The notes beneath the pieces are model-generated. The model was not told the DNA's origin, did not search any database, and saw only the letters and a program-made list of their open reading frames with translations. From Phlegmacium glaucopus (taxonomy: Eukaryota; Basidiomycota; Agaricomycetes; Agaricales; Cortinariaceae): 64,000 nucleotides of DNA. This document shows positions 44,003-55,644 of the stretch, one piece after another. Where the stretch lies: positions 153,288-217,287 of the forward strand of contig MU130446.1 of assembly GCA_015039465.1 (NCBI GenBank), given 5' to 3'. The position numbers and the translations under genes are program-made. Positions within the stretch are counted from its first letter, which is position 1. Every line of letters starts with the position of its first letter.

Positions 44003-46336
44003 ATGCTCTCTAATCCTCATGATCTCAACGCAGAGATCCCTTTACCACAATGCGGCTTCGGAGACGATATTGATTTCAATAGCTTGATCAAATCCAACCA
44101 TTTCCTCTTCCGAGTCTACTCTCCGAAAGAGAGGTCACCCTTCTCTGATCCCTCTGATCCCTTCTTTGTTGCTCCGAAATTCGACGAACAATTCACTCGT
44201 TCTCCTGTGGATCTTCCCGATGCTAGTACCCTCAAGTTCCCGGAACCAGTGGCCGGCTCCGAGTCGTATTCGGAGGTTGCTCGGCATATGGAGTGGACGA
44301 CTAGGTCGACCTCTCCATATATCTCCACATCTTTCAGTTTCAGCTGGTCAATCTGGGAAGCTGTCAGGCGTTACCATTTTGGAGTTAAAAAGGACGTTCA
44401 AATCGCCATCATCGATGCCTCAGTACTGAAGGGTCGAGCAGCTACCGCTGTTCAACTACTTCAAAACAGTTCACCGAATCAGTATGTTTTGTCGTATTTT
44501 GCTTTCCTTGTTTCTTTTTATTGAAAATAAACTGTACTTAGGCGAGACAAGCAGTTCCAGAAGTGGCATCGTTTTTCGCATGATTCCCAGTCTGTGCTTG
44601 TATACGGGATGATTCCTCGACCTGCTGTGCTGGCGTCCATCCCAATACTTCAAATTCTCCATAAAATGCCGTCTTATTTCTTACGCAAGGATGTTCAAAG
44701 ACTTGACGACGACGGGAATCCACTTGGTCAAGTAGCATGGGATTATACCAAACAGAAAACGAGTTATCGTCGCTTTTGCCAACATGTGTCGAAATTGTTT
44801 TGCAATCGACCAGTTGAAGTTCGGTTACGAGATTGCACTGCGGGAGCCGTTAGACTTGCCCTTTCGTTTCTCCGACCCTTCTTTCACCGGGCCGCCGCCG
44901 TCCAGGAAGATTTTGACATCGCTATATCATACCTCCGAACTTTCGCCCTCACAATCTCGCAATGGCCTAATCCATCATGGGTGAACGATCATCCTGAGGT
45001 ACACAAAGTCGTGGAATCTATGGTTCTCGCCCTCGGTGAAGAACTTGGAGAAAAATATCGCCATCATCATCAGCAACAGCAGGGGGAGATTTCTCGTTTA
45101 CAAGTTATCATTGATGGATTGCAATATTCCATTAGAACACAACAACAAGACTCACAAAAAACTGTTGTGGAAGTTGACTCTGATGGAGATTTCGAAATTG
45201 AATATGAGGAATCAGATGAACCAACTCTGGTGGTGACCACTGTGGATGTTCCTCCAAGTGTTCGAAAGCGACCTTCTTCCCTTGACTTGTCTACTATTTC
45301 TGTTCTTCCTCGGATTCCTATTTCGTTCCAAACGCCAATTACTCCCCCGGAATCTCCAAACCATTCGTTCTTTGGCATACCGACGGTCGTTGTTCCCATA
45401 AACGACGCTATCACCCTGACTTCGATTCCGAAGGGTCGGTATCAAGATCGAGAGAAAGATCGAAATATGTCTTCGAACACCTCTCCGGAACCCTCTGGCA
45501 AAACGCCCGCTTCGCCACCCTGGCGCCCTTCCCGCTCCCCCATTTTTTCTCCACCCTCTGCCCAACATTTACCAAAGCCTGACGTACCTATCTCTTCCGA
45601 TAGCAAGGAAAAAGGAAGGCGCGCAGCTTGCAGCGTTGAGCAACAACTGCCTGTGAACCAACCCCTGAACATCGTGGAACTTGGAGCCCAGTATACTGAA
45701 GACAGCAACAGCTCTCTTCTATCGCCTTTGATCCAGCATTGGAATTCACCTCCTTCTGGTTCAACATTCTCTTCTCGACGTTCCTCCATCGCATCGGTTG
45801 ACACGCTTTGCGAGAGTTCAGAATTTCCGTTCAACAAAAGGTTCTCCATCGCCTCATATAACAGTGACATATTCGATCCTGCTCCGGCTTTATCAATCGA
45901 AATCCCATCCGAGTCGAGAAGTGATCCTTGGTCTACCACACCAAGGGCTTCTATACCTCTTCCTCCTCCTCCTGAAACAGATGCTTCCATTATTCCTTTA
46001 CCGCCTTCACCCTCAAGTTCACTTTCTACCCATAAATCAAACAGGGCGCCATCTTTGCTTTCATCACCAATCGTACCTCGATTTCCATTAGCATCGGACC
46101 TTGCATCATCGAGTGATGATTCTGAGTCTTCCGTTATCTTACCCAAATCAAGGATCTGCCTAATTGGACCTCTACCAATGACTCAGCCCGATGCACAAGG
46201 GGATGAAGATAACCGTCGTTCGAAGACAACAGTGGTCGAGACTGCCTCGTATATTGTCACAGGCTTTTTGGTGGGAGCCTTTATCACACTCTTTCTCTTT
46301 TCAACGCAGCGCAGGACATTGCTTTATTTGACTTGA
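44003..46336 (+). CDS. DUF7587 protein with C-terminal membrane anchor
   Basis: Two exons, 44003-44481 and 44542-46336, joined by a 60-bp intron in exact phase (757 residues). The N-terminal ~230 residues resemble the fungal DUF7587 domain: FLFRVYSPKERSPFSD, MEWTTRSTSPYISTSFSFSW and DVQIAIIDASVLKGRAATAV, continuing WHRFSHDSQSVLVYGMIP. A middle part is Cys-poor and helical. The last ~350 residues are Ser/Pro-rich and disordered. A hydrophobic segment, TASYIVTGFLVGAFITLFLF, lies about 15 residues from the end, followed by QRRTLLYLT. This suggests a tail-anchored protein with the large N-terminal part in the cytosol. A His/Gln run occurs near residue 340. Function unknown. Confidence 0.75.
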
Positions 46337-46678
46337 ACGCGTCCCAGGCTGCCAGGCTTTTTTTTGACTAGCTAGTTCTAATTTTGTTTCTTCCGATCAT
46401 GACGGTGAGGGCTCGCTGATAAGCCGACAGCGTACCCGTTTGTATGTTATTTATCCTTCGATTGAGACAGGATTTACTTATGTAACCTTGATTGCCTCTT
46501 TCGTTTCGTTGTAGCGTAAAACTTGTAGCAATAATGTCCATCTAATAATATTCATATTATGGCCACAATAAATCCTCCAAATGCCCGATATCATTCTCCA
46601 AAGTCTACGAGAGTTCATATATTGTACATATATCAATCAATTACGATAACCCCGGTCCATGCCAAAGACTATATATCA

Positions 46679-47585
46679 TCATTTTTTGATGGCATAAAGG
46701 AAACCATCATAGCCTTTTTCACCCACGGTCGAAATTGTGGTGGCTTCTACTTCATCGTCGTCTTTTATCGCGTTGAGCAATTTCCGTATGCCATCAATGT
46801 GCTGGTTTGAATACTCTGGCCTGGCTACGTGCCCGAACCAAACGACATTATCCACAATCTGCCATTCGTCAATGGTCAGCAAACATTTTCGAAGGGTAAA
46901 GAAAATGGGGACGTACGATGACACCGTTTTTCCTCACGAGTCGCTTCGCCTCGGTGAAATAAAGGGCGTTGGAGGCCTTGTCGGCATCGATGAAGACTAG
47001 ATCGAAAGGGACTTCTGGATTGAGTTTGGCCAACGATTCGGCTGCTGATCCGAGCAAGATGTCAACTTTGTCCTGTACACCGGCAGCATTCACATTGTCC
47101 TGAGCGACCTTTGATGATGATGGATTGGATTGTTATTAGGGGCTTAGGGAATGAATTTGTTTGGGTTACATACCTTTGCGAAATGTGGAGATATTTCAAG
47201 GGTAACCAGTTTACCATCATCTGGAAGTGCTCGTGCAAGCCATATTGCGGAATACCTAAGTAGTAGTAGTAGAATAGGTTAGCACCAGTAACCCTCCATA
47301 AAAGAAGTAAACATACCCGCCAAGAGTACCGACTTCCAATATATTCTTCGCACAGATAGATTTCGCAAGGAGGTTCAAAAGTTTAGCCTGAGCTTTCGCA
47401 GCAGCGATATCGGGCAACCCTTGCTCTGCGTTATACTTTAGAACACCATCGAGAACCTCATCTTTAGGCATGAGAAACGAATTATGGTATTCGTCTGAAC
47501 GTCCCCAATCTTCGATGGAGCTAGGCATCAACTTATTACGCTCCCAATCCTTGAGGCTAACAACTTGTGGATTCGGACTCGCCAT
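46679..47585 (-). CDS. SAM-dependent O-methyltransferase (family 3, CCoAOMT-like)
   Basis: Four exons close in phase: 47585-47317, 47255-47174, 47108-46917, 46858-46679 (240 residues, normal for the family). It starts MASPNPQVVSLKDWERNKLM. The SAM-binding glycine loop is ILEVGTLGGYSAIWLARALP, followed by VTLEISPHFAK. The metal and active-site acidic residues appear in FDLVFIDADKASNALY and IVDNVVWFGHVA, the catechol OMT-type motifs DADK and DN. It ends VGEKGYDGFLYAIKK. Expected to methylate a phenolic hydroxyl using a divalent metal, in the cytosol. The substrate cannot be predicted; no biosynthetic cluster partner is nearby. Bacterial and fungal members are similarly short. Confidence 0.88.
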
Positions 47586-47964
47586 GTGAAGGGGTACTAG
47601 TAGGATTGAGTAGATGTGTAGAAGAGGGGAGGAACCTGGAAAAACCTAGAAAGAACTTGGGGCGTTTATATATCACCAGCGGTTGATCTTTATCTCATCT
47701 GATTTGGGGAAGTAGGACCATTTGGGATTTTTTTGCTGATATTATCACCCTTCTCCGAGTCTCGTATTGTTTCAACTTGAAGTCAAGCTGTGAGGTACAA
47801 ACATGTATAAGGATCGAACAAATAAACAAAAGTGACATTGGAAGTTAATTTGAGGCGCTCGTTGTTGGCAACTTACCGAGCTTAGATGAAATGAAGGGCC
47901 CAGGGTATACAGGCACAATGTTCCAGCTTTCAAGTTGAAATACTTCGAATTACAGAGCACACCG
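47586..47964. other. O-methyltransferase promoter region
   Basis: Contains the 5' leader and promoter of the minus-strand O-methyltransferase (TATA-like TTTATATATC near 47666). No other gene seen. The tandem MDPN repeats begin at its right edge. Confidence 0.4.
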
Positions 47965-48298
47965 GCTACACTCGGGCATGACGCCATCTGTTATCGTAAA
48001 ATATAATCAGCCACACTAGACTTTTTTGGTTAAGAAGTTCGGAGTATCTGTCACCTTATGGCGAAATGTTTTGATCTTGGTTGAGAGAAAAGGTAGAATC
48101 GGGTTATCTGCGCTTTTATGACAACTGGCAGGATGTGAAGCAGAGTGCAAATCCGATTACATCTGATGTGGAGTGGATTTTAATTAGATCATCTAGTATA
48201 GCTATCAACTATGCAGTAGTGGCAAAAGCAAAGCAAAGCGGATGCCAGATGGATGAGCTTGAGCGTGACAGCGGCAGAACCAGCCCTGAGGACCTGGG

Positions 48299-48822
48299 TT
48301 ATAAAGGCCCTGAGTCCCCAGCATAGATAAATGAACAAGAGCCCGGTTTGCTGTAAGAAGTACGTTCTAAAGGGAATGCCTCCTTTGCGTCATGTGGGTG
48401 ACTTTCCCAATTTGGTATTAAACTTACATGGACTTTCAGTTCAGCCGATGTAACACATTGAGTATAGTGTAAAGGAGACATTTTTTGCGTATCAGCACTA
48501 GTCAAGAACGGCGAAGGAGATGTGGTTTGCGGAACGAACTCTTTCAAGTTGGCGAGTCAAGAAATACAAATACATTGATAAGGCCGAGGTAAACCGTGTA
48601 ATACATGAGGCCTTGACATTTTGAATACAAGCAATGAAGCACGTTCACCGTGAGGAAGCACAGCATCACCATGATGAAAGCTGTCATCCACGATACCCAT
48701 TGAAGCCTAAAAATTGATCTATAGCGGTTCGTATTAAGTCTAGGCTTAAACAGTAAAACAAAAGAGAGGTTACAGCATCGTCGGTTAGGAGATCTCGGTG
48801 GGAGCCATTTGTCCTGCGACAT
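48299..48822 (-). CDS. Small hydrophobic protein divergent from MDPN-X1
   Basis: A 92-codon frame (48822-48544) starting MSQDKWLPPRSPNRRCCNLS has a hydrophobic centre with segments like MTAFIMVMLCFLTVNVLHCL and YTVYLGLINVFVFL. Similar but differently interrupted sequence lies in the same position before each MDPN gene (X2: VLHFLFSKGFKASCTRF and LALSMYLYFLSRQL). This could be a small membrane-protein gene sharing a promoter with the MDPN gene. Frames are not conserved between copies, so a decayed gene or chance is equally possible. Confidence 0.25.
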
Positions 48823-48860
48823 ATCCTATGAGTAAATTGTGCACGAGAGAAAACACAACC

Positions 48861-48918
48861 ACCACATATATAAGGTTTGCTTCGCTTAAATCCCTGCCCT
48901 CAGCTCCCACAACATCGA
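48861..48918 (+). promoter_or_regulatory. TATA-type promoter of MDPN-X1
   Basis: CCACATATATAAGG at about 48862, some 50 bp before the start codon, followed by the shared block TTGCTTCGCTT and CCTGCCCTCAGCTCCC. Confidence 0.5.
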
Positions 48919-49207
48919 CAATGGACCCAAACTCTTATATTTCCCAGTAGTTGATATGAGCCAACGACCTCCCACACCCCCCCGTCCTGACCAAGCACCC
49001 ACAAGGCCTCGTATATCATCAGCATCAGCATGGCCCCCGATTCGCAATCGACACCACAACAGGCACCGCATGACGGAAGCCCCAACCCCCATACTTAACA
49101 ATCTGTACCCGAATCATCCAGAACGATCACAAGCAATCGTTCCAATGGCACCCATCCGAGCATGGGTATCCGTATATAAGATACGCCTAGTGAGGGTTGT
49201 TGAGTAG
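48919..49207 (+). pseudogene. MDPN-family gene X1, broken
   Basis: Paralogue of X2 (56797). It begins MDPNSYISQ then stops, because an indel shifts the frame relative to X2 (MDPNSHIWLYSPVID). After the shift the homologous frame reads MSQRPPTPPRPDQAP, TEAPTPILNNLYPNH and APIRAWVSVYK. Similarity to X2 then ends; the second exon is missing. Non-functional. Confidence 0.6.
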
Positions 49208-52200
49208 AGTATCGACCCGTACTGGTTTGAGAATCAGCTTGACGGCGAGCGGTTGTTCACGTTCAAAATTAGGTTTCGTAGGCATGTAAGATTGAGGATT
49301 TGACACCGATTAGCAGCATTGAAGGGAGTGATCGTACAATGCGTCGTCTACAAGATTCAATCGGTAATCATTAGCTTGGATGATCATTATCTTCTTACCG
49401 TCGCTCGTCCTCTGTACCATTCCCCTCATCAACGTTGATCAACGAGCATATAATTTTGAAATCCAAAGGTCGTAGGTGATAGAAAACTGTTATCGATGGA
49501 CAGAATCAACTTCAAACGGTTCACCTTGAGCATTCTGTATGTGACAGTCACTTGGCAAAATCTCAAGAGTGCTTCGGCCATGGATCTGACGAAACATAAC
49601 TCAATTACGTGTTCGAAATGGAACGCTCTGCTTGGGCTCTGTTCAGGATGGTTACATATGGCGTTCATATGAGCATATACAAAAGAAATAACTCAAGAAA
49701 ATGGTCAGAAACAATTGCACATCTGGGTTCCTGCTCGTGCGCTCACCAAACCAACGTGAGTTTGTTGAATATACGATCTCGAAACCCAGAGGTAAAAACT
49801 GTTCATCGATGATGGTGAGGAACTTCAAACGGTCACCTTATGTAAAGAATTCTGTACGTGACCAGTCACTAGTCACTTGGCAAAATCGCTTGAAGAATCG
49901 GCCTCCGCGACCATGGATCTGACGAAACCCAACTCAATTAAACATTCGAAGTGAAACGCTCTGCTTGTGCTCTTTTCGGGGTTGTTACATATGGCGTTCA
50001 TATGAGCATATGCAAAGAAATTACTCAAGAAATAGTCAGAAACAATTGCACTTCTGGGTTCCTACTCAATGTACTCACTGTGCGCTCACCAAAGCAACGC
50101 GGGTTTGTTTTTATTGCTATGTAAATTGTCGATGGTCTAATATCAACATCTAGTTTCCATGGTTACCTTGAAAATACCAGATAATACCGTCGCCGGCGGG
50201 TATACCTAGTGGCATGCCTGTCTTTGAGTCTCTGGTCAAGAGGAAGCCAGAATTGGACCTGATATCGTCCGTAAATATGCCCGTGGCTGCTGGATCTATC
50301 AGTTACTTCTTCAGGTCTATTCGTTGGTCTTACTTCAATTGCGCGATGCCATTGTTTATTCCATAATTTTGACCGTCTAACGGTTGGCTTCAACCCGAGA
50401 ACGAGTAAGCACCCCCCCTCTCTCGGGTCTGTTTAAGTTGAGCTTTTCAACAGATATGTTTATGATTTCATCATTTCCGTGGGCATTGGCCCTACCTCAT
50501 TCACTCCTTGTCCCCTGGATGGGGACATTGAATCCTTTGAGGTTTCCAATACCCAATAAAATCGTCATTCTTATGCCCACCTCTCTGCCATGTTGATTTG
50601 AATAAACTGGCACCTCGTATCTATCTCGCTATTCGTTTATTGAGCCGGTATCGTCAAACGCTTTCTCTACTACGGATTCGCTTGCAGATACCGTCGGTCA
50701 ACGAAGACTTACTACCCAGACTCAGTAACGACTAGTACGGCTTCAAGACCAAGATTCCTGGCCCAATAAACGCAGCTGAGGGATCGTACAATGAAAACTG
50801 TCATCTATGTTCCCTTTGCGACGTTAAACAACATTCAGAACTGGAAGTAGTACAGCATTGGCATTCACCAGGAGCGTAAAAAGAAATCCCGACTAAACGA
50901 TTTAGAGGTATGTGACCATGAATATCTTTTTAGAGAAAAGGGCACTAGATAACCCTCGTAGCGATAGCCGATATCTTACTGTGCCGTTGTCGGATTTTAG
51001 AATGAGATCCTTCCCTTCTGGATGGTTTCTGATGTCGATGCTTCATCCTAGCGAACCCATTTATGACAAACTACGAATTTCCAAGCAATTCAAGGCAAAC
51101 ATGATTTATCCCGCGACTATCTCAGGTCGAGTTCCTATGATATGTACCGCCGTTTGGTTCTGGTACACACGTCTGTGAGGTCTTCCAAGATAAATACCGC
51201 TTTATTTCCACACTTATCAGCCAATCGAACACAAGTTCTTCCTTTCAGTCAAATCCCCAATCTTACACGCCTACGAAACCTAATTTCACCTGAACAACCG
51301 GGCTGTTGGTCAACTCGCCGTGAAGCTGACTCTCAACGTCGATATCCTGCTCAACAACCTCCAAGTAGGCATAACTTATGTACGTCCACACGCCATAATC
51401 CAAATGACGCCCGTGACGATTTCATAGAATTTACCCTTACATAGTCCTCTTCGTGGGCATTTCGATATAATGTCCCCTTTGGTCATCGTCTATCTCCAGA
51501 AGAACAATTATCGTGCTTCAACCAGCTCTAGTCCATCACTTCGTCTGACAGACTCTACGAATCTTGGTCTCCCGTTTGGAATTCCATCGGAATACATGTT
51601 CATTTAACTAATGAGTCCGTTGAGATCACCAAAGGCTATTGATCAATGGTATTTAACCCGAGTCAAGGCAATATCCCACCAGATGCATGCATTAGCCTCA
51701 AAAACTATGTTGCTAACTGAGATACAGTGAGCAAACAGACAAGTATGTCAATTGTACAGAATGTCTCTGTCACTGAATCTGAGCCGGTTTGCTGTACAAA
51801 ATCTACATAATTTATCATCCGAAAACAATTTGAATCACTCGCGTCTTTGCGTGATAGCACATGGTCCAATCCCCGATATCACATCCAAATTGGGGAAAGT
51901 CACCTATATTTTGACACATGAGCGGCCGATAAATATTATGGTGTAAAAAAAATTGCGTGGGAGGGCATCAGGACTAGTCAAGGGCGGCACCTTTCAGTGA
52001 AAGAGTCGAATGAACTCTTTAAAGTCAAGAAATACCAACACATTGATAAGGCAGAGTAAACCAATGTCCTGGACGCATTTTGAACACAAAGCAATGAAGC
52101 ACCTTCGCTGTGACGAAGCACAACTAGGTTGTCATGTTAATTAGGCAATATTCCTGGCACCCTGGCACCCTCAAACGCGCTGTCATCCACGATATCCATG

Positions 52201-52369
52201 GAAGCCCAAAATTGATCTACTTACCGCGTTCGTATTAAGTCTAGGCTAAAGCAGTAAAAAAGGGAGGTTACAGCATTGTCATATCAGGAGATCTCGATGG
52301 GAATCACTCATTTGCCCTGCGATATTCCCTGTCAGTAAATTGTGCACCAAATAGACAAACAGAAAAAAA
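49208..52369. other. X1 unit spacer with internal duplication
   Basis: About 3.2 kb. A ~300-bp segment (ATGGATCTGACGAAAC..CATATGAGCATAT..CAAAGCAACG) is present twice in direct orientation, about 49560-49770 and 49870-50110; X2 has one. Frames such as the 88-codon one at 50912 are not kept in X2, so I call none of it a gene. It includes NNRAVGQLAVKLTLNVDILL-like reading near 51300, which may be an old coding relic. Confidence 0.4.
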
Positions 52370-52435
52370 ACCACCACATATATAAGGGTTGCTTCGCTTG
52401 AACCCCTGCCCTCAGCTCCTAGTACAGTATTAACG
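52370..52435 (+). promoter_or_regulatory. TATA-type promoter of MDPN-Y1
   Basis: CCACATATATAAGGGTTGCT ends about 45 bp before ATG. The same block precedes the other three copies. Confidence 0.5.
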
Positions 52436-53343
52436 ATGGACCCCAACCCTCATAATTGGCAGTGTTCCCAGCTGCAACAACCTTCACCTCTATTGCCATC
52501 TGTCGAACCATTCAACATGCGCCAGCTCTTGGCGTCACTGCCCAACACTATGCCCCTGGGTGAAGATAGCACCCTTGACCATCAACATCAGCTTTCAGGC
52601 CTGACCCGCAAGAGGCGCCACAAGACGGAGGCGCCATCACCATACAGAACAGCACATATATCATCCGGAACGATCACAAGCGATCGTTCCTCAGGCACCC
52701 AGCCAGTCGATGCTCGAATGGGTGCCCTTGACGATACAGGAGCTGGCGAGGTGGGAGCCTCGTCAGGAAACCCTCATATGGTCAAACATAAGTCAATCAG
52801 CCAGAGGCAGATAGAAGCAAACTATAGGCATCGTCAACTTGTCAAGGCAAGACTCCCACCAGCAAACCTCCAACTGGTCTTCTCAGAGCACCAGAAGCGC
52901 TATGTCATACATATCTCAGGTCTCTCTCAGACCCAGAGAGGTAAGGGGGACCCCTCAATGTACAAAATCCCTGTCATAGACTTCCAAAGTATGTTGGTTT
53001 CACAACCCATCCACCATCTTTTATTCACAACTCTTTGTAGCAGGTGCAACAGCAGGTTGTTTAAATATACCTGCTGTAATCCCAGCACCAGCAACATCAT
53101 TGGTGTCAACATCGGCTGAGATGTCCGACGTGGACATGGCGACCGACGAAGACACAAGGTTCACAGAAATGGGAAAACGTACGTGTAATTTACTATCTTT
53201 CTTGATTTTCTGAACATCGTCGCTGAGATTCTTCTGCAGAGCCGGTCAAAAAACGGTACTATGAATTGCGTCGAGCTGCGCTGCGCCAACATCAACGCCT
53301 GCGACAGGTGAGATTCGCCGATGAGGACGCAGCGGCAGCATAG
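52436..53343 (+). CDS. MDPN-family protein Y1 (unrecognised)
   Basis: Three exons in exact phase: 52436-52988, 53041-53178, 53240-53343 (264 residues). It starts MDPNPHNWQCSQLQQPSPLL, continues with FNMRQLLASLPNTMPLGED and KRRHKTEAPSPYRT, and has an acidic/Gly section. A basic helix-like segment SQRQIEANYRHRQLVKARLP follows, then YKIPVIDFQ. The last exons give AEMSDVDMATDEDTRF and VKKRYYELRRAALRQHQRLR, ending ..DEDAAAA. Polar, Pro/Gln-rich and with basic patches; no signal peptide or membrane segment. The composition would suit a nuclear or nucleic-acid-associated protein, but that is a guess. About 75-80% of positions look shared with Y2. No known family recognised. Confidence 0.6.
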
Positions 53344-54749
53344 AGACAAAAGTGCGAAAACGTACGTGTAATTTACCTTCTTTCTTGCTTTTCTCAATAT
53401 CGTCACTGAAATTCTTCTGCAGAGCCGGTCTGCGACGACGACTCTGATGTTCTTAGAGTCCTCTCTGGATTGGATACCGATGAGTAGCATTGAATGGGAC
53501 GATCGTACAATGGGTCGTCTACAATATTCAGTCGATATTTATTAGCATGGATGAACATTTTCTTCTTACCTTGTCGCCCTGTTTATGCCTCCATTTCCTT
53601 ATCACATTAGTTATTGAAATATACCAGTTTGAAGCCCAAGAGGTCGGATGAGAGAGAAACTGTTACCGACAAGTTATCGATGGACAGAAGCAGGCACTTC
53701 ACCTTAGCACGTGACGGTCACGCGTATATTTTTAGAGCCATTGCACCGCTGTGCTGCCACTGCTCTACGATTTACAATATGCTGTACTCTGCCAGAGTTC
53801 TTTTGCTGTGGTGGCTGAAGATCCATTTCCATTCCAGCATGTTTTTACGTGCTTTTCTGCGTCGGATTACAACAAGTTTCTTTTTTCGTTCTTACGTGGC
53901 CATGACTGCTCTGAGCGACGACGGTTATGATCATGGTATTATTTCTAACCCAGGGCGGGGATCTCTTGAATCCAGCTTCGAAAAAATTACACATGGGTCA
54001 TTCTCTGCGGTGCGTGAGCCACCTGCACCTCAAGGCGAAAGACAGGTTTGAGACCACAAGACGGACCAGTGCTAGCGATATCCAAAGCCTATATTCACAA
54101 AGGCTTCAATTTGACAAGTCCTCAGGCTGCTCCTAAGCTAGTACGTGTTTATGCATGTAGACGGCTTCCTACGACGTATTCGTGAGTCGTCAATCTCCCT
54201 TAAAAGTCCCTTTCCGTCTCAGTTATGAACCTCTTTATTTATTCCAGACATGCTCTTCGGTCACGACAAGCCAAGGTTGCATTTTCTTTCGTACACCTCA
54301 TCGTGGGTGTCCTTTCGACGTTGCAGTTGATGCGGCCTCATCCGTTGATCCAAATCTCGAGTCAGGGGGTACGACGAGCTGAAGGGACATGGTATAACTT
54401 GTCCTTTATTTCGGTTTGTCGGTTTGAATGTTTCTAGTGCAAAAGTAATTCACCTCTTCCACGGTAGGAATTGTTATCAAAACAAGAACACACTCTCAAC
54501 TCTCAACGAAGACTCGCTAGTCTTGCCTCTTCACGGCGAGAAATCCCCACAATGCTCGCGTGCGTTATCTAATAACACTATAAGTATCAGCGGATAAACG
54601 CTGCCTCATACTAGTAGGGCCACATAGGAGTATTTTCGACACTCCCGATCTTTTTGTTTGTTTTCTTGGAGAGAATAGGGATCCTTTCTTGAAATCTCAT
54701 ATCATCCCCAGAGCCGCGATACCAAATCAAACAAGGTGATCGAAAAAAT
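53344..54749. other. Y1 downstream spacer with a conserved short frame
   Basis: 53350-53425 repeats the preceding intron and its flanks (GAAAACGTACGTGTAATTTA to CTGCAGAGCCGGTC). 53840-54051 holds a frame (MTALSDDGYDHGIIS to PPAPQGERQ) that is kept in Y2 with an in-frame 6-bp difference, so it may be coding. An intron-like GTGAGTCG..TTATTCCAG follows near 54180-54247. No complete gene could be assembled. Confidence 0.35.
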
Positions 54750-55057
54750 GTGATCGGCAGTCATTTCAGTTCCTATCGGACTAAACGTGTCTGACTCGCT
54801 CTCATATAACTTGAACACGGAGCAAGCAAATGATTTAACCAGACTGCTACGCACCACACCAAAAACTTCAGAAGCGACATTACTCTCCCAAAATGTCCTT
54901 TACAGAGGAATGAAACGTTCATCCCAATCGAGTGACTTGAAGAAATTCGTTGTGGCTGGCTTTCCTGCAGGAGCGCATCGCGTTTACAACCTGCGTCGCT
55001 CGCGTGTCGAAACCGTGACTGGAGACAGTTATACGAATAATATCCAGAGATGTTTAC
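54750..55057. repeat. ~308-bp block identical between Y1 and Y2
   Basis: From GTGATCGGCAGTC to AGAGATGTTTAC the sequence is identical, base for base, to 62628-62935, although the flanks differ by several percent. The plus strand is open (LSYNLNTEQANDLTRLLRTT; KKFVVAGFPAGAHRVYNLRR), and so is the minus strand. Whether it is coding is undecided. Confidence 0.75.
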
Positions 55058-55159
55058 ATCCCTTCGACTCCTTATCGACAATTTAATGTCGGACGTTCTC
55101 CTTTCCTCCACAAGTTTTCACCAAAACTTCCCCCCACCAACTCTGTCACAAAATCACAG

Positions 55160-55644
55160 GCGTGAATGAGTACCGATGCTGAGGATGAAGACAATAATGG
55201 TGATATTGAAGGTGATTGGTAAGATTCATCTTAACTGTCGCCCATGCCTACTAACCGACCTCGACTACATCCAAAATGGTCCACGGCAACAATTACCACC
55301 ACCGTCTGTCCCTATGAAAGGCAATGATTGCCCTTCTATCTCATCATCTTCATCATCTCCCCCGCGGCTCCGTCACCTCCTTTGTCGAAGACCAAGCCCC
55401 ATCATCGCAGAAGAACGGCTCGACTTTGAAAAATAAATTGGTCAAGACGATAAACAGATACCTGTTCCGATTCCACCAGTCAAACTCCCGACTCAGCAGC
55501 AGCCAAAGGGGCGTTATTCATTCCGTGTGACTCCAAATGATGATCCTTCGGCGTTGTCTCCGCGCCATACTACTCCCCAAGATCGTGATCAAGATGCAAG
55601 TAGTGGTAAGTGTTGGGAATATGTGGCTGGCCGCGCACGATGGC
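55160..55644 (+). other. Extra segment between Y1 and X2, gene-like fragments
   Basis: Absent after Y2. It contains ATG-initiated MSTDAEDEDNNGDIEGDW followed by a GTAAGA donor. Further on it has a frame with KLPTQQQPKGRYSFRVTPND and ALSPRHTTPQDRDQDASS before another GTAAGT. These look like exons of one small acidic/Ser-rich protein, but the middle contains stops. A captured or decayed gene fragment is my best reading. Confidence 0.3.

Larger units (their letters stand above)
47965..55166. repeat. 7.9-kb tandem unit, copy 1 (X1 + Y1)
   Basis: Left edge ACACTCGGGCATGACGCCATCTG. The same word at 55650 marks the next copy. The X starts are 7878 bp apart and the Y starts 7889 bp apart. Within the unit the X and Y halves are themselves related (same promoter block, same start MDPN), so the array is X1-Y1-X2-Y2. 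Confidence 0.85.

Noticed and set aside
45442..46146. 234-codon minus-strand frame
   Set aside because: Antisense shadow of the Ser/Pro-rich region of the DUF7587 gene.
50912..51444. Frames of 88 and 100 codons in the X1 spacer
   Set aside because: The collinear X2 sequence has stops and shifts at different places, so coding constraint is not supported.
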